This document shows, piece by piece, positions 33,569-43,313 of a stretch of DNA of 64,000 bases. How positions within the stretch are numbered: position 1 is the stretch's first letter; every line of letters begins with the position of its first letter. Source of the stretch: Pseudomonas parafulva NBRC 16636 = DSM 17004 (lineage in GTDB: Bacteria; Pseudomonadota; Gammaproteobacteria; Pseudomonadales; Pseudomonadaceae); the NCBI RefSeq assembly GCF_000730645.1, contig NZ_BBIU01000019.1:1-64000 (forward strand), read 5' to 3'. Position numbers and translations under genes: made by a program. The notes beneath the pieces are model-generated. The model was not told the origin of the DNA, made no database searches, and saw nothing but the letters and a program-made list of their open reading frames with translations.

Positions 33569-34489
33569 ATGACCACCGCCCCGCCCCTAGACCCGCATCT
33601 GGAAACCCATCGCCAGGAGCTGGCCGCGCTGATCGGCCGCCATGCCGGCGATCCCCACGGGCCCGCCTCGGCCATCGACAACCTGTACCTGGTGCGCTAC
33701 ACCGAGAACGTACGCTCGGTGCCCACGCTGGCCCAACCTGCGCTGTGCATCCTGGCGCAAGGCAGCAAAAGCCTGTTTCTGGGCGACGAGCAATATGCCT
33801 ACGACCCGCTGCACTACATGGTGGTGTCGGTGACCTTGCCGCTCAGTGCGGTAAAGCTCGATGCCAGCCCGCAGAACCCCAGCCTGGGCCTGCGCATGGA
33901 CCTGGACCCTGCCGAGATCAGCCAGCTGATCGCCGAAAGCGGGCCGATGCTGGTGCCTAACCGGCCTTCGGGGCGGGGTTTGTACGTGGAAAAGACCGAC
34001 GCTGCATTGCTCGATGCCTTATTGCGGCTGATCCGCCTGTTGGACAGCCCACGGGACATCGGCATGCTGGCGCCGCTGTTTCGGCGGGAAATCCTCTACC
34101 GTTTACTGCGCGGGCCCCAAGGCTATCGGCTGTACGAAATCGCCCTGGCCAACAGCCAGACCCACCGGGTGTGCCAGGCAATCAGCTGGCTCAATGAAAA
34201 CTTCCAGCTGCCGCTGCGCATCGAGGACCTGGCCCGTGAGGTCAACCTCAGCACCTCCACCTTGCACCACCGCTTCAAGGCAGTGACCTCCATGAGCCCG
34301 CTGCAGTACCAGAAGCAGTTGCGCCTGCAGGAGGCCCGCAGGCTCATGCTCAATGACGGGCTGGAAGCCGCCGTGGCGGCCTATCGGGTGGGTTATGAAA
34401 GCCCCTCGCAGTTCAGCCGCGAATACAGCCGGTTGTATGGCGCGCCACCGATCCGCGACGTGGCACGCCTGCGCTCCAGTGCCGGCTAG
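33569..34489 (+). CDS. AraC-family transcriptional regulator
   Basis: A 306-residue regulator with an N-terminal AraC_N-type domain (about 25-180; LALCILAQGSKSL-like strand and HYMVVSVTLPLS) and C-terminal tandem helix-turn-helix motifs (about 205-300; LAREVNLSTSTLHHRFK and AYRVGYESPSQFSREY). This architecture is common in regulators of neighbouring oxidoreductase genes. GAGGAATGCCACC precedes the ATG at 33569. A codon at 33461 further upstream would start inside the palindrome and is less likely. Probable target: the divergent ABM gene. Confidence 0.87.
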   Translation: MTTAPPLDPHLETHRQELAALIGRHAGDPHGPASAIDNLYLVRYTENVRSVPTLAQPALCILAQGSKSLFLGDEQYAYDPLHYMVVSVTLPLSAVKLDASPQNPSLGLRMDLDPAEISQLIAESGPMLVPNRPSGRGLYVEKTDAALLDALLRLIRLLDSPRDIGMLAPLFRREILYRLLRGPQGYRLYEIALANSQTHRVCQAISWLNENFQLPLRIEDLAREVNLSTSTLHHRFKAVTSMSPLQYQKQLRLQEARRLMLNDGLEAAVAAYRVGYESPSQFSREYSRLYGAPPIRDVARLRSSAG

Positions 34490-34497
34490 GCCGGCCT

Positions 34498-36132
34498 TCA
34501 GCCTGGCACAGCCTGCTGCCACTGCTGCTGGTCGATGTGCAGCAGCGTCGGGCCGCTGCGTCTGGCCGCCTGGGCCAGCGCTGTGTGCAATTGCGGCACA
34601 TCGGCCACGTGTTGAGCCGCCGCACCCAGCGCCTGAGCCACGGCGACGAAGTCGGGGGTATGAATGTCTACCCCGACCGGCTCGATGGCCCGGTTGACCA
34701 TGTACTTCTTGATCTCTTCATAGCCCTGGTTATTCCACAACAGCACGATCAGCGGCACCTGCGCCTGCACCGCACTGGCCAGCTCCGGCAAGGTGAACTG
34801 CAACCCGCCGTCGCCAATCAGGCACACCGCTGGCGCGCGGTCTTCGCTTTTGACCGCACTACCCAGCCACGCCCCCATCGCGGCAGGCAATGCATAACCC
34901 AGGGTGCCGTAGCCGGTCGATGCATTGAACCAGCGCCGCGGTTGGTCCATGTCCAAGGTGAAATTGCCGGTGTACACCGGCTGGGTCGAATCGCCCACCA
35001 GAATGGCATCCGGCAGGCTTTGCAGCGTGGCTGTCAGCAAACGCGTCTGGCTCAAGGTAGCCTGGTCCCATTGCCGAGCCACGGCCAGGCGCAGTGCCGC
35101 CACCCGGTCAGCACCCCACCCCGCCTGGTACACAGGCTGCCGGCCGCGCAGGGCAGCGAGCAGCCCCTCCAGGGCCAACCTGGCGTCTGCCACCAGGGCA
35201 AGCGCTGGCACATAGTTACGCACGGTCTGGTCAGGGTCGATATCAATGCGCAGCAGACTGCCTGGGATTTCGAAGCCACCCTGGAAGGTCACGTCGTAAT
35301 CGGTTTCGCCAAGCTCGGTGCCAATGGCAAGCACTACATCGGCCTCCGCCACCAGTGCACGGGTGGCCTGCAGCGACTGTGTCGAACCGATCAGCAGCGG
35401 GTGGGCGGCAGGTAACAGGCCCTTGGCGTTGATAGTCAAGGCCACGGGTGCCTGCAGATGCTCGGCCAACTGCGCCAGCGCTTCGCCCGCCGCCAGGGCA
35501 CCGCCGCCGACCAGCAGCAGTGGCCGCTTGGCCACTGCCAGGCGGTCGGCCATCTGGCTCAAGGGCTGTGGTGCAGGCCCCGCCCTGTGGGTACGCACCG
35601 GCCTTGCCGGCAGCAAGTGGTCGGCAGGCTCCACCAGCACGTCCAGGGGGATCTCGATGTGAACAGGCCGTGGCCGCGCGCCCTCGAACACCGCAAACGC
35701 CCGCGCCAGCACCGCGGGCAGCTCGCCCGCGCTCATCAAGGTGTGGGAAAACGCAGCCACGCCCGCGACCAGTGCGCCCTGATCGGGCAACTCGTGCAGC
35801 TTGCCACGGCCACCGCCCAGTTGGTTGCGGGCCTGCACACTGGAAATGACCAGCATCGGGATGGAGTCCGCATAGGCCTGGCCCATGGCGGTGGTGATAT
35901 TGGTCATGCCTGGCCCGGTGATGATGAAACACACCCCAGGTTGACCCCGGGTACGGGCATACCCGTCGGCCATGAAGCCTGCGCCTTGCTCATGGCGTGG
36001 CGTAATGTGCGTGATGGCGGAACCCGCCAGGCCACGGTACAGCTCGACCGTATGCACACCGGGAATGCCAAAAACATGGTCCACGCCATAAGCCTCAAGC
36101 CACTTCACCAACACTTCGCCACAAGTTGCCAT
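34498..36132 (-). CDS. ThDP-dependent enzyme, acetolactate synthase/2-oxoacid decarboxylase family
   Basis: A 544-residue thiamine diphosphate enzyme with the three-domain POX/AHAS fold. The N-terminal Pyr domain holds the catalytic Glu in RHEQGAGFMADGYAR (about 48-62); the C-terminal PP domain has the ThDP/Mg motif GDGGLQFTLPEL with NNQGYEEIKKY. Overall wording recalls pseudomonad enzymes annotated 5-guanidino-2-oxopentanoate decarboxylase (AruI-like, arginine transamination pathway) as well as biosynthetic acetolactate synthase; no regulatory subunit gene adjoins, which argues against valine synthesis. The ATG 36132 with GGTGGAAG was preferred to TTG 36162. Divergent LysR gene is the likely regulator. 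Confidence 0.75.
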   Translation of the reverse strand: MATCGEVLVKWLEAYGVDHVFGIPGVHTVELYRGLAGSAITHITPRHEQGAGFMADGYARTRGQPGVCFIITGPGMTNITTAMGQAYADSIPMLVISSVQARNQLGGGRGKLHELPDQGALVAGVAAFSHTLMSAGELPAVLARAFAVFEGARPRPVHIEIPLDVLVEPADHLLPARPVRTHRAGPAPQPLSQMADRLAVAKRPLLLVGGGALAAGEALAQLAEHLQAPVALTINAKGLLPAAHPLLIGSTQSLQATRALVAEADVVLAIGTELGETDYDVTFQGGFEIPGSLLRIDIDPDQTVRNYVPALALVADARLALEGLLAALRGRQPVYQAGWGADRVAALRLAVARQWDQATLSQTRLLTATLQSLPDAILVGDSTQPVYTGNFTLDMDQPRRWFNASTGYGTLGYALPAAMGAWLGSAVKSEDRAPAVCLIGDGGLQFTLPELASAVQAQVPLIVLLWNNQGYEEIKKYMVNRAIEPVGVDIHTPDFVAVAQALGAAAQHVADVPQLHTALAQAARRSGPTLLHIDQQQWQQAVPG

Positions 36133-36246
36133 GCGCTTCCACCCTGTTGATGCATCGGACAAGGGCTTATTGGACGCAACGATGGCCTACCCGCACAATG
36201 CAAAAATACACATACTTGCCATGTCCTGAAATCATGGCTGCTTCCT

Positions 36247-37155
36247 ATGAATCGCTTACCTCCTCTGCCTGCACTGCACACGTTTCTGGTCACTGCCCAG
36301 CACTGCAATTTCACCCGCGCTGGCCAGCAGCTGCATATCACCCAAGGGGCTGTGAGCCGCCAGATCGCGGCCCTGGAAGCACACCTGGGTTACCCGCTGT
36401 TCCAGCGCCAGGCCAGAGGCCTGAGCCTGACCCGCGAAGGCCTCGACTGGCTGCCTCGGGTACAGCAGGTGTTTACCCTCATCGAGCAGGGTGTACGTGA
36501 GGTGGCTGGGCACAGCAGCACCCTGCAACTCAAGGCGCCGACCTGTGTGATGCGCTGGCTGCTGCCGCGCCTGATGCAATGGCAGGCCCTGCGCCCGGAG
36601 GTGCCGGTGGAACTGACCACCACCGTGCAGCATGGCGTGGACCTGCACCGGGAAGGCTTCGATGCCGCAGTGGTCTATGGCGCTGCACCGCCCCAGGGGC
36701 TGCGGGCGTACAAGCTGTTCGATGAGCAACTCACCCCGGTCTGCGCGCCGTCGCTACGCCAAGGCCTACCCCCTTTGTTGCAGCCCCAGGACCTGGGCCA
36801 GCACATGCTGCTGCATCCGTCGCGGGACGAGCGGGACTGGCATGCCTGGCTGCAGGCCGCCGGGCTGACCCTGAGCGGTCGAGGGCACAAACAGCATTTC
36901 GAGACGCTGGACATGGCCATGGCCATGGCTGCGCAAGGCACGGGCGTTGCCATCGGTGACTGGGCGCTGATCGGCGAAGACCTGCGCGCAGGGCGCCTGT
37001 GTACGCCGTTCGCCTTGAGGGTGATGACCGGCAAGGGCTACTACCTGGTCAGCCAGGCCAAGGGCCTGGCACCTGGGTTGGTCGAGTTGCTGGCGTGGCT
37101 GCAGGCCTGTGCCAGCACTGACCCTGCGGATCAATACCCGGCCGTGAAGCGCTGA
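36247..37155 (+). CDS. LysR-family transcriptional regulator
   Basis: A 302-residue LysR regulator. The N-terminal winged helix-turn-helix (about 5-65, FTRAGQQLHITQGAVSRQIAALEAHLGYPLFQR) resembles the GcvA-like subgroup; an effector domain follows (about 90-295). It is divergent from the ThDP enzyme gene with about 115 bp between the starts, the classical LysR arrangement, so it probably controls that gene. Its 3' end overlaps the convergent oxidoreductase gene by 25 bp. Confidence 0.9.
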   Translation: MNRLPPLPALHTFLVTAQHCNFTRAGQQLHITQGAVSRQIAALEAHLGYPLFQRQARGLSLTREGLDWLPRVQQVFTLIEQGVREVAGHSSTLQLKAPTCVMRWLLPRLMQWQALRPEVPVELTTTVQHGVDLHREGFDAAVVYGAAPPQGLRAYKLFDEQLTPVCAPSLRQGLPPLLQPQDLGQHMLLHPSRDERDWHAWLQAAGLTLSGRGHKQHFETLDMAMAMAAQGTGVAIGDWALIGEDLRAGRLCTPFALRVMTGKGYYLVSQAKGLAPGLVELLAWLQACASTDPADQYPAVKR

Positions 37156-37745
37156 CGCGAATGCCGGGGGGTGTCCAGTTCATCGAGCAAGGCAATTGCA
37201 TAATCGGCAAAGGTAATCCAGCTTTTGCCGTCGGCCCCGATCAGCAAGTGGTCCTTGCCGAGCACGTAGTGCCCGCTACGTTCGCCTTCGACGAACTCGG
37301 CCGAGGGCGACAGAAAGGTCCAGTCAAGGTCGGTTTCCTGCTGCAACGCCTCAAGAAACCGCACCCCACCACTGGCCTCGGCCTTGTAGGCTTCCGGAAA
37401 GTCCGGGCTGTCGATTACCCGCTGCCCGGAAGGCAACAGCAGGCTACCGGCGCCACCGACCACCAACAGCCGCTTCACACCTGCGCGCTTGACCGGCTGA
37501 ATGATGGCCTCGGGTTCGATACTGGCAAAGTGTGCAGCGCTGAGCACCGCGTCCACGCCCGTCAGCGCTGCCTGCAACGCAGCACTGTCGTTCACGTCCA
37601 GCGCCTGCACCGTGACCCCTTCACGGCCCTGCAAGGCCGATGGGTTTCGCGCGATGGCCAACACACTGTGGCCACGGCGCAAGGCTTCCGCCACCAACTG
37701 GCTGCCGGCACGGCCAGTCGCACCGATGATTGCTATGTTGCTCAT
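37131..37745 (-). CDS. NAD(P)-binding atypical SDR (NmrA-like) oxidoreductase
   Basis: A 204-residue Rossmann-fold protein. The glycine motif IIGATGRAGSQL (about 5-16) binds NAD(P); the remainder fits the atypical short-chain dehydrogenases of the YwnB/NAD(P)H-binding group, without a canonical YxxxK. Relatives act as redox sensors or reductases of unknown substrate. It begins 27 nt after the MBL gene's stop, so the two form an operon; the divergent LysR at 38752 may regulate both. Confidence 0.82.
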   Translation of the reverse strand: MSNIAIIGATGRAGSQLVAEALRRGHSVLAIARNPSALQGREGVTVQALDVNDSAALQAALTGVDAVLSAAHFASIEPEAIIQPVKRAGVKRLLVVGGAGSLLLPSGQRVIDSPDFPEAYKAEASGGVRFLEALQQETDLDWTFLSPSAEFVEGERSGHYVLGKDHLLIGADGKSWITFADYAIALLDELDTPRHSRQRFTAGY

Positions 37746-37772
37746 GGGTCATGCTCCTTCAGTAAGTTCGGG

Positions 37773-38648
37773 TTACCACTTCATCTCGCCTTTGGCGACC
37801 TTGGCACTGAGCGCCAGCGAACTCTCGTCGGCCAGCCCCGGGTAACGCTGTTTCATGGCGTCAATCAGTTGCGCAGCATCGTGGGCCTTGGCCGTTTCGG
37901 CATCGAAGTCACGTATGTAGCCTGCCGTGAAGCGCACAGCTGCCAGTGACCGGCTGCCGGTGCCCAGGTAGTGGCCGGGCACAACCGTTTCGGGCGCCAG
38001 CGCCTCGATAGCGGCCAGGGTCGCCAGCCAGGCCTGGTGGGACTGCGCCGATTGGGTATCGGCCATCCACACATGGATGTTTTCAGACACCACCACCCCG
38101 CCCACCACGGCCTTGATCGAAGGTATCCAGACATAACTGCGGTCCGGTTGCGGCCCGCCCAGGCCGCGCACTTCCAGGGCCTGGCCTTCCAGCATCAGGC
38201 GATCACCTGCCAGCACCTGCGGCACGATCAGCTTTGCAGGTTTGTCCGCGCCCATTTGTGGCCCCCAGTAGGCCAGCTTGGCAGCCATGGTCTGGCGGAT
38301 ATGCGCCACGGTCGGCGCCGATGCCAGCACCTTGGCCTGCGGGAAGGCCCGGGTCAGCGTGTCGAGGCCAAAGTAATAGTCGGGGTCGCCATGGCTGATG
38401 TAGATGGCGGTCAGGCGCTTGCCACTTGTGCGTAGGCGCTGCACCAGTTGCTCGGCCTGGGCCTTGCCGAATTGGGCGTCCACCAGCACGGCATCGTGCT
38501 CGCCGCTGACGATGACCGAACTCACCGGGAAGATGGCCTGCTCGCCGGGGTTGTAGACATCCAACTGCAAAGGGGCAGCAGCCAGTGCCTGCCCGGCCAG
38601 CGCCAGGCAGGCCACAAGCATCACGCGTAAGGTGTTGAGAAGGGGCAT
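37773..38648 (-). CDS. Secreted MBL-fold hydrolase-like protein with altered metal motif
   Basis: A 291-residue protein with a signal peptide (about 1-23, ALAGQALA) and a metallo-beta-lactamase fold. The usual HxHxDH metal motif is SHGDPDYYFG (about 86-95): only the first His and the Asp positions survive, with D and Y replacing His ligands. A later VVPGHYLG corresponds to the third metal motif. It may bind metal differently or be non-hydrolytic. It is upstream in an operon with the NmrA-like gene and divergent from a LysR gene. Confidence 0.78.
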   Translation of the reverse strand: MPLLNTLRVMLVACLALAGQALAAAPLQLDVYNPGEQAIFPVSSVIVSGEHDAVLVDAQFGKAQAEQLVQRLRTSGKRLTAIYISHGDPDYYFGLDTLTRAFPQAKVLASAPTVAHIRQTMAAKLAYWGPQMGADKPAKLIVPQVLAGDRLMLEGQALEVRGLGGPQPDRSYVWIPSIKAVVGGVVVSENIHVWMADTQSAQSHQAWLATLAAIEALAPETVVPGHYLGTGSRSLAAVRFTAGYIRDFDAETAKAHDAAQLIDAMKQRYPGLADESSLALSAKVAKGEMKW

Positions 38649-38751
38649 GGGGGAAACCTTTCAGATTGGCGATGCCCCAGAGCATAGTTGCCGTAACCAG
38701 TACAAAAAATGCGATCCTGCGACATAGTTTGTTTCTGGAATCGAGCAAATC

Positions 38752-39657
38752 ATGGACCGCCTTACCGCAATGCGCGTTTTCGTCACCGTGGTCGACCTGG
38801 GTAGCCAATCGGCGGCGGCCGATCATCTGCAACTGTCGCGGCCTGTAGTGTCACGCTACTTGGCAGAACTGGAAGCCTGGGTGGGCGCGCGGCTCATGCA
38901 GCGCACCACGCGCAAGCTGAGCCTTACCACCGCCGGCGAAGAGGTGCTGCCACGCTGCCGGCAGATGCTGGACATGGCCACAGACCTGCAAAGCGCCGTG
39001 CAGCAGCCCGATGACGCGCCACGCGGTGCGCTGCGCATCAGCGTGAGCACGTCGTTTGGCCAGGCTCAGCTGGCCGATGCAGTAGCCGATTACGTGCGCC
39101 GCTACCCAGGGGTGAACGTGGAATTGCAAATGCTCGACCGCACCGTCAACCTGGTGGACGAACGCATCGACCTGGCGATACGCACCAGCAATGATCTGGA
39201 CCCCAACCTGATTGCCCGCAGGCTCAGCGTGTGCCGGTCGGTGATCTGCGCCGCACCGTCCTACCTCAGTGAGCACGGCACGCCCCAGCGCGTCGAAGAG
39301 CTTACCCGCCACAACTGCCTCACCCATGCCTACTTCGGCCATGGCCTGTGGCATTTCGAGGTGGGCGGGCAGCAGGTGGCCATACCCGTGTCGGGCAATA
39401 TCAGCGCGAATGAGGCAATGACGCTGCAGAAGGCCACACTTGCCGGCGCAGGCATCGCCATGCTGCCCACCTATCAGGCTGCCGATGCCTTGCGCAACGG
39501 GCAGCTGATTCGCCTGGTGCCCAAAGCCAAGCCACGGGAGCTGAGCCTGAATGCGGTCTACACCTCGCGCAAGCACATGCCCGCAACGCTGCGCAGCATG
39601 CTGGATTTTCTTGCGCAGCGCTTCAAGGACGAGCCGGCGTGGGACGCAGACCTCTGA
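38752..39657 (+). CDS. LysR-family transcriptional regulator
   Basis: A 301-residue LysR regulator of the AaeR/CrgA-like branch. The N-terminal HTH (about 3-60, with SQSAAADHLQLSRPVVSRYLAELE) precedes an effector-binding domain containing RTSNDLDPNLIARRL. Divergent from the MBL/NmrA-like operon with 103 bp between starts, it is probably its regulator. It is convergent with the oxaloacetate decarboxylase gene. Confidence 0.9.
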   Translation: MDRLTAMRVFVTVVDLGSQSAAADHLQLSRPVVSRYLAELEAWVGARLMQRTTRKLSLTTAGEEVLPRCRQMLDMATDLQSAVQQPDDAPRGALRISVSTSFGQAQLADAVADYVRRYPGVNVELQMLDRTVNLVDERIDLAIRTSNDLDPNLIARRLSVCRSVICAAPSYLSEHGTPQRVEELTRHNCLTHAYFGHGLWHFEVGGQQVAIPVSGNISANEAMTLQKATLAGAGIAMLPTYQAADALRNGQLIRLVPKAKPRELSLNAVYTSRKHMPATLRSMLDFLAQRFKDEPAWDADL

Positions 39658-39678
39658 CCCCGCGCCAGCGGCGCAAGG

Positions 39679-40548
39679 TTACTCCTCGACGCTCATGTAC
39701 TCCTTGGCCCAGCGGATGTAGTCCTCAGGCTGGGTATAGGTGTGCGAGAGTTCGGTGGCGCTGAGGTTTTCCGACTTGTTCTGCTGGCCGCGCTGCAAGC
39801 GCAGGCAGTCGTAGGTGGCCTTGATCGACGCGAAGTAGGCGGCATGGCCATCGACCACGATGCGCACGCCCAGGCGCGCCAGGCGCTCGTCATCGCGCAG
39901 GTTGGGGTTGCCGTAGGTGACCAGCATCAGCGGCACCGTCAGGTGGCTGGCAATCTGCTCCAGCTGCTCGAAGTCCTTTACCCCCACCATGCAGATGCCA
40001 TCGGCACCGGCCTTCTGGTAGCTCTGGGTACGCACGATGATTTCTTCAGTGCTGAGCACGCCGGCATTGGTGCGGGCGATGATCGACAGCGACGCGTCGA
40101 CGCGCGCCTCCACGGCCGCACGAATTTTGCCCACCCCTTCTTCGACCGAAATCAGGTCGGTGGATTTGCGCCCGAACTGCGCGGGCAGCAGCGTGTCCTC
40201 GATGGTGAGCGCGGCAACCCCTGCCCGCTCCAGCTCGATCACGGTACGCATCACATTCAACGCGTTGCCATAGCCGTGGTCCGCGTCGGCCAGTACCGGC
40301 AGCTGCGCCACCCGGCCAATGCGGGTGGCCTGCTCGACGAATTCGCTCAGGGTGATCAGGGCAAAGTCAGGTGCAGCCAGCACCTGCAGCGAGGCAACCG
40401 AACCACCCAGAATGCCCACCTCGAAGCCCAGGTCCGAGGCGATGCGCGCCGACATGGGGTCGAACACCGAAGCGGTGTGGTAGCAAGAACCTGAAGCGAG
40501 CAGCTCGCGGAAGGCAAAACGCAGATCTTGATGGGAAGCCTTGGGCAT
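39679..40548 (-). CDS. Oxaloacetate decarboxylase (PEP mutase/isocitrate lyase superfamily)
   Basis: A 289-residue TIM-barrel enzyme resembling P. aeruginosa PA4872, an oxaloacetate decarboxylase of the PEP mutase superfamily. Active-site stretches are [11 protein letters not shown] near residues 44-54 and [13 protein letters not shown] (about 84-96), with [11 protein letters not shown] at the gate region. It would convert oxaloacetate to pyruvate and CO2 with Mg2+. The start ATG 40548 follows GGAGTGATC; an in-frame extension to 40800 shows no conserved sequence. Confidence 0.82.
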   Translation of the reverse strand: MPKASHQDLRFAFRELLASGSCYHTASVFDPMSARIASDLGFEVGILGGSVASLQVLAAPDFALITLSEFVEQATRIGRVAQLPVLADADHGYGNALNVMRTVIELERAGVAALTIEDTLLPAQFGRKSTDLISVEEGVGKIRAAVEARVDASLSIIARTNAGVLSTEEIIVRTQSYQKAGADGICMVGVKDFEQLEQIASHLTVPLMLVTYGNPNLRDDERLARLGVRIVVDGHAAYFASIKATYDCLRLQRGQQNKSENLSATELSHTYTQPEDYIRWAKEYMSVEE

Positions 40549-40922
40549 GATCACTCCACTATTGAAGAAATTTGAACGGTAACTACAGACCCCTGAATCG
40601 GGTTTGCCTGACCTGTATCGAACCTTGCCATCAGCGCAAGGCCATGTTCGACATGCAGGCAGAGGAATAATAGGTGCGGGAGCCAGAGAGCTCGGCGATG
40701 ACTGGCAATAACGCACCAAGCTGGTGCAATACGCGGCCTCTGGGGCTTCTGGCATACCAACGATATCACGCGGCCATGGTGCACTGGATGAATGCGCCAA
40801 TGCCGATCTTGCATAGGCGATGCTGATAGTACATAGGAAGCTACCTAAGTCGGGTTACAATCCAGCGTCCTTCAACGCATCACTGCGTGTCGAAGCCTGC
40901 CATCGACAGACAAGGTAAATTC
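40549..40922. other. Intergenic region between oxaloacetate decarboxylase and DHA2 transporter genes
   Basis: 374 bp without a supported gene. It must hold divergent promoters. TTGCAT with TACATA 15 nt downstream (about 40809-40835) is a weak sigma-70-like match for the transporter. Nothing else was recognised. Confidence 0.5.
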
Positions 40923-42374
40923 GTGACCGCCGCCCTGCCCCCTACCGCTTTGCGCAACGTGCTCACTGCCCTGATGCTGGCCATTTTCCTGGGCGCACTG
41001 GACCAGACCATCGTGGCCGTGTCGCTCCCGGCCATCTCTGCCCAGTTCGACGACGTCGGCCTGCTGGCCTGGGTCATCTCGGGGTACATGGTGGCGATGA
41101 CCGTCGCGGTGCCGATCTATGGCAAGCTCGGAGACCTGTACGGGCGCAGGCGCATGATCCTGACCGGCATCAGCCTGTTCACCCTGGCCTCGATCGCCTG
41201 CGCCCTGGCCCAGGACATGCAGCAACTGGTACTGGCCAGGGTACTGCAAGGGGTTGGCGCCGGCGGCATGGTGTCGGTAAGCCAGGCGATCATCGGCGAC
41301 TTCGTGCCACCGCGCGAGCGTGGCCGCTACCAGGGGTATTTCAGCAGCATGTACGCGGTCGCCAGCGTGGCCGGGCCGGTGCTGGGCGGCTGGCTGACCG
41401 AATACCTGTCATGGCGCTGGGTGTTCTGGATCAACCTGCCGCTGGGGGCGGTGGCGCTCTGGGCGATCCACCGGGCACTGGCTGGCATGCCGGTGCAGCA
41501 CCGCCAGGCTCGGGTGGATTACCTGGGCGCCGTGCTGCTGATCCTCGGCCTGGGCAGCCTGTTGCTGGGCATAACCCTGGTCGGGCAAGGCCACGCCTGG
41601 GCCGACCCCGCCGTGCTGGTACTGTTCGCCTGCGCGGTAATGGGCCTGGCCCTGTTCGTTGCCCATGAGCGCCGCTGCGCCGAGCCATTGCTGCCCCTGG
41701 CGTTGTTCGGCAACCGGGTGGCGGTGCTGTGCTGGGCGGTGATCTTCTTCGCCAGCTTCCAGTCCATTTCCCTGACCATGCTCATGCCCCTGCGCTATCA
41801 GGGCATCACCGGCAGTGGCGCCGACAGTGCGGCCCTGCACCTGCTGCCCCTGGCCATGGGTTTGCCCATCGGTGCATTTACCGGCGGGCGCCTGACCTCC
41901 CTGACCGGGCGCTACAAGCCGCAGATTCTTGCCGGCGCACTGATGATGCCGTGCGCCATCTTCGCCATGGCGCTGACCCCACCCCAGGCGGGGCTGTCGA
42001 GTGCGCTATTCATGCTGATCACCGGTATCGCCTGCGGGCTGCAATTTCCGACTTCGCTGGTGGGTACGCAAAGCGCGGTGGATATGCGGGACATCGGCGT
42101 GGCCACCAGCACCACCAACCTGTTCCGCTCGCTTGGGGGCGCCATGGGCGTGGCGTGCATGTCCAGCCTGCTGCTCGCCCTGCTCCATCAGGGCGGTTTC
42201 GCGCTGCTGGACAACCCGTTGCTGGGCAGCCTCAAGGCTGGCCAGGTCGACCCGCACACCCAGGCACGCTTGCTGGCCACGTTCCGCCACCTGCTGATGG
42301 GCAGCGCGGTCGTCAGCCTGGCGGGGGTGCTGGTAGCGGTGGCCCTGCCGGACCGCCAACTACGCGGCCGCTAG
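40923..42374 (+). CDS. DHA2-family (EmrB/QacA) multidrug MFS transporter
   Basis: A 483-residue MFS drug:H+ antiporter with about 14 hydrophobic segments. DHA2 signatures include GALDQTIVAVSLPAI in helix 1 (motif D1), GKLGDLYGRRRM (motif A) and the helix 5 motif C GPVLGGWLTEYLSW. The GTG at 40923 with AAGGT upstream was preferred to a GTG at 40887, which lacks a ribosome-binding site. It is next to, and convergent with, ttgR, and so lies beside the main efflux locus; substrate unknown. Confidence 0.88.
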   Translation: MTAALPPTALRNVLTALMLAIFLGALDQTIVAVSLPAISAQFDDVGLLAWVISGYMVAMTVAVPIYGKLGDLYGRRRMILTGISLFTLASIACALAQDMQQLVLARVLQGVGAGGMVSVSQAIIGDFVPPRERGRYQGYFSSMYAVASVAGPVLGGWLTEYLSWRWVFWINLPLGAVALWAIHRALAGMPVQHRQARVDYLGAVLLILGLGSLLLGITLVGQGHAWADPAVLVLFACAVMGLALFVAHERRCAEPLLPLALFGNRVAVLCWAVIFFASFQSISLTMLMPLRYQGITGSGADSAALHLLPLAMGLPIGAFTGGRLTSLTGRYKPQILAGALMMPCAIFAMALTPPQAGLSSALFMLITGIACGLQFPTSLVGTQSAVDMRDIGVATSTTNLFRSLGGAMGVACMSSLLLALLHQGGFALLDNPLLGSLKAGQVDPHTQARLLATFRHLLMGSAVVSLAGVLVAVALPDRQLRGR

Positions 42375-42426
42375 CAGCCATCACCAAAGCAGGGGGAAAT
42401 ATGCCCTCACAAACCTTAACAAAGTG

Positions 42427-43059
42427 TTATTTGCGCATCGCCGGGCTCAAGCGCAGCATATCCAGACCGGCATCAACCCATTTTTCACCGTCGCCAAGCA
42501 AGTCCACGCTTTCGGGTAGCAGCAGCCAGCGCCGGATCAGGCCGTCGATGTAAGAAAACATCGCCGCCGCCCCGCGCTCCACGTCCAACCTTTCGGGCAG
42601 TTGGCCACGGCGCACGGCATTGGCAAGGGCCAGGGTGATGCCTTTATGGCAATCCAGTACCGCCGCCTGGCGCTGCTGGCGGATTTCGCACATATCATCG
42701 GTGAACTCGCACTTGTGATGCAGAATCTCATTGATACGCCGGGTTCTGGCGTCGAGCACGAGCTCGTTGAACACCTGCAGCAACAGCTTGCGCATGCAGT
42801 CGAGCGGGTCCATTTCGTCTTCGCTCTCACTGGCGCGTGCAAGATGGTCATGGGTTTCGTGCAGGCTATCGAGCAACGCCTGCACCAGTTCGGCTTTATT
42901 ATTGAAGTGCCAGTAGATCGCCCCGCGCGTCACACCCGCCAGTTCGGCGATGTCAGCCAGGGTGGTTCGCGCGACCCCGCGCTTGTAGAAAGCCTTTTCC
43001 GCTGCCTCGATGATCTGGGCGCGAGTTTCCTGGGCTTCCTCTTTGGTTCGACGGACCAT
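42427..43059 (-). CDS. ttgR: TetR-family repressor TtgR
   Basis: A 210-residue repressor matching TtgR of P. putida, which binds chloramphenicol, flavonoids and other effectors and releases the ttgABC promoter. The HTH domain (about 10-60) contains [21 protein letters not shown]; the remaining helices form the ligand-binding domain. It is divergent from ttgA, with the shared operator at 43183-43212. Start ATG 43059 gives the known 210-residue length. Confidence 0.96.
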   Translation of the reverse strand: MVRRTKEEAQETRAQIIEAAEKAFYKRGVARTTLADIAELAGVTRGAIYWHFNNKAELVQALLDSLHETHDHLARASESEDEMDPLDCMRKLLLQVFNELVLDARTRRINEILHHKCEFTDDMCEIRQQRQAAVLDCHKGITLALANAVRRGQLPERLDVERGAAAMFSYIDGLIRRWLLLPESVDLLGDGEKWVDAGLDMLRLSPAMRK

Positions 43060-43182
43060 GGCAGTACAACCTCATATGGCCCACACGTGAGACTGCGTGC
43101 GGGGCTCCGGGGCACCTCTGCTGGGGGCCTCACGGATCAAGCTAATCAAGGGCTGTAGTGGTAACGGAGTACAACTCAGCGG

Positions 43183-43212
43183 TATTTACAAACAACCATG
43201 AATGTAAGTATA
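43183..43212. promoter_or_regulatory. TtgR operator
   Basis: TTACA (43186-43190) and TGTAA (43203-43207) form the outer arms of a pseudo-palindrome running from TATTTACA to TGTAAGTATA. It lies between ttgR and ttgA and agrees with the known TtgR operator of P. putida as I recall it, overlapping both promoters. Confidence 0.82.
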
Positions 43213-43313
43213 TTCCTTAGCAAGCTATTTATCCACCGGGTAACCTGTTATCCGGATCAAGACTCTTCCACTACTCTTGAGCGTCTCCCTGCTCCAGCGC
43301 CCCGAGGATACTC

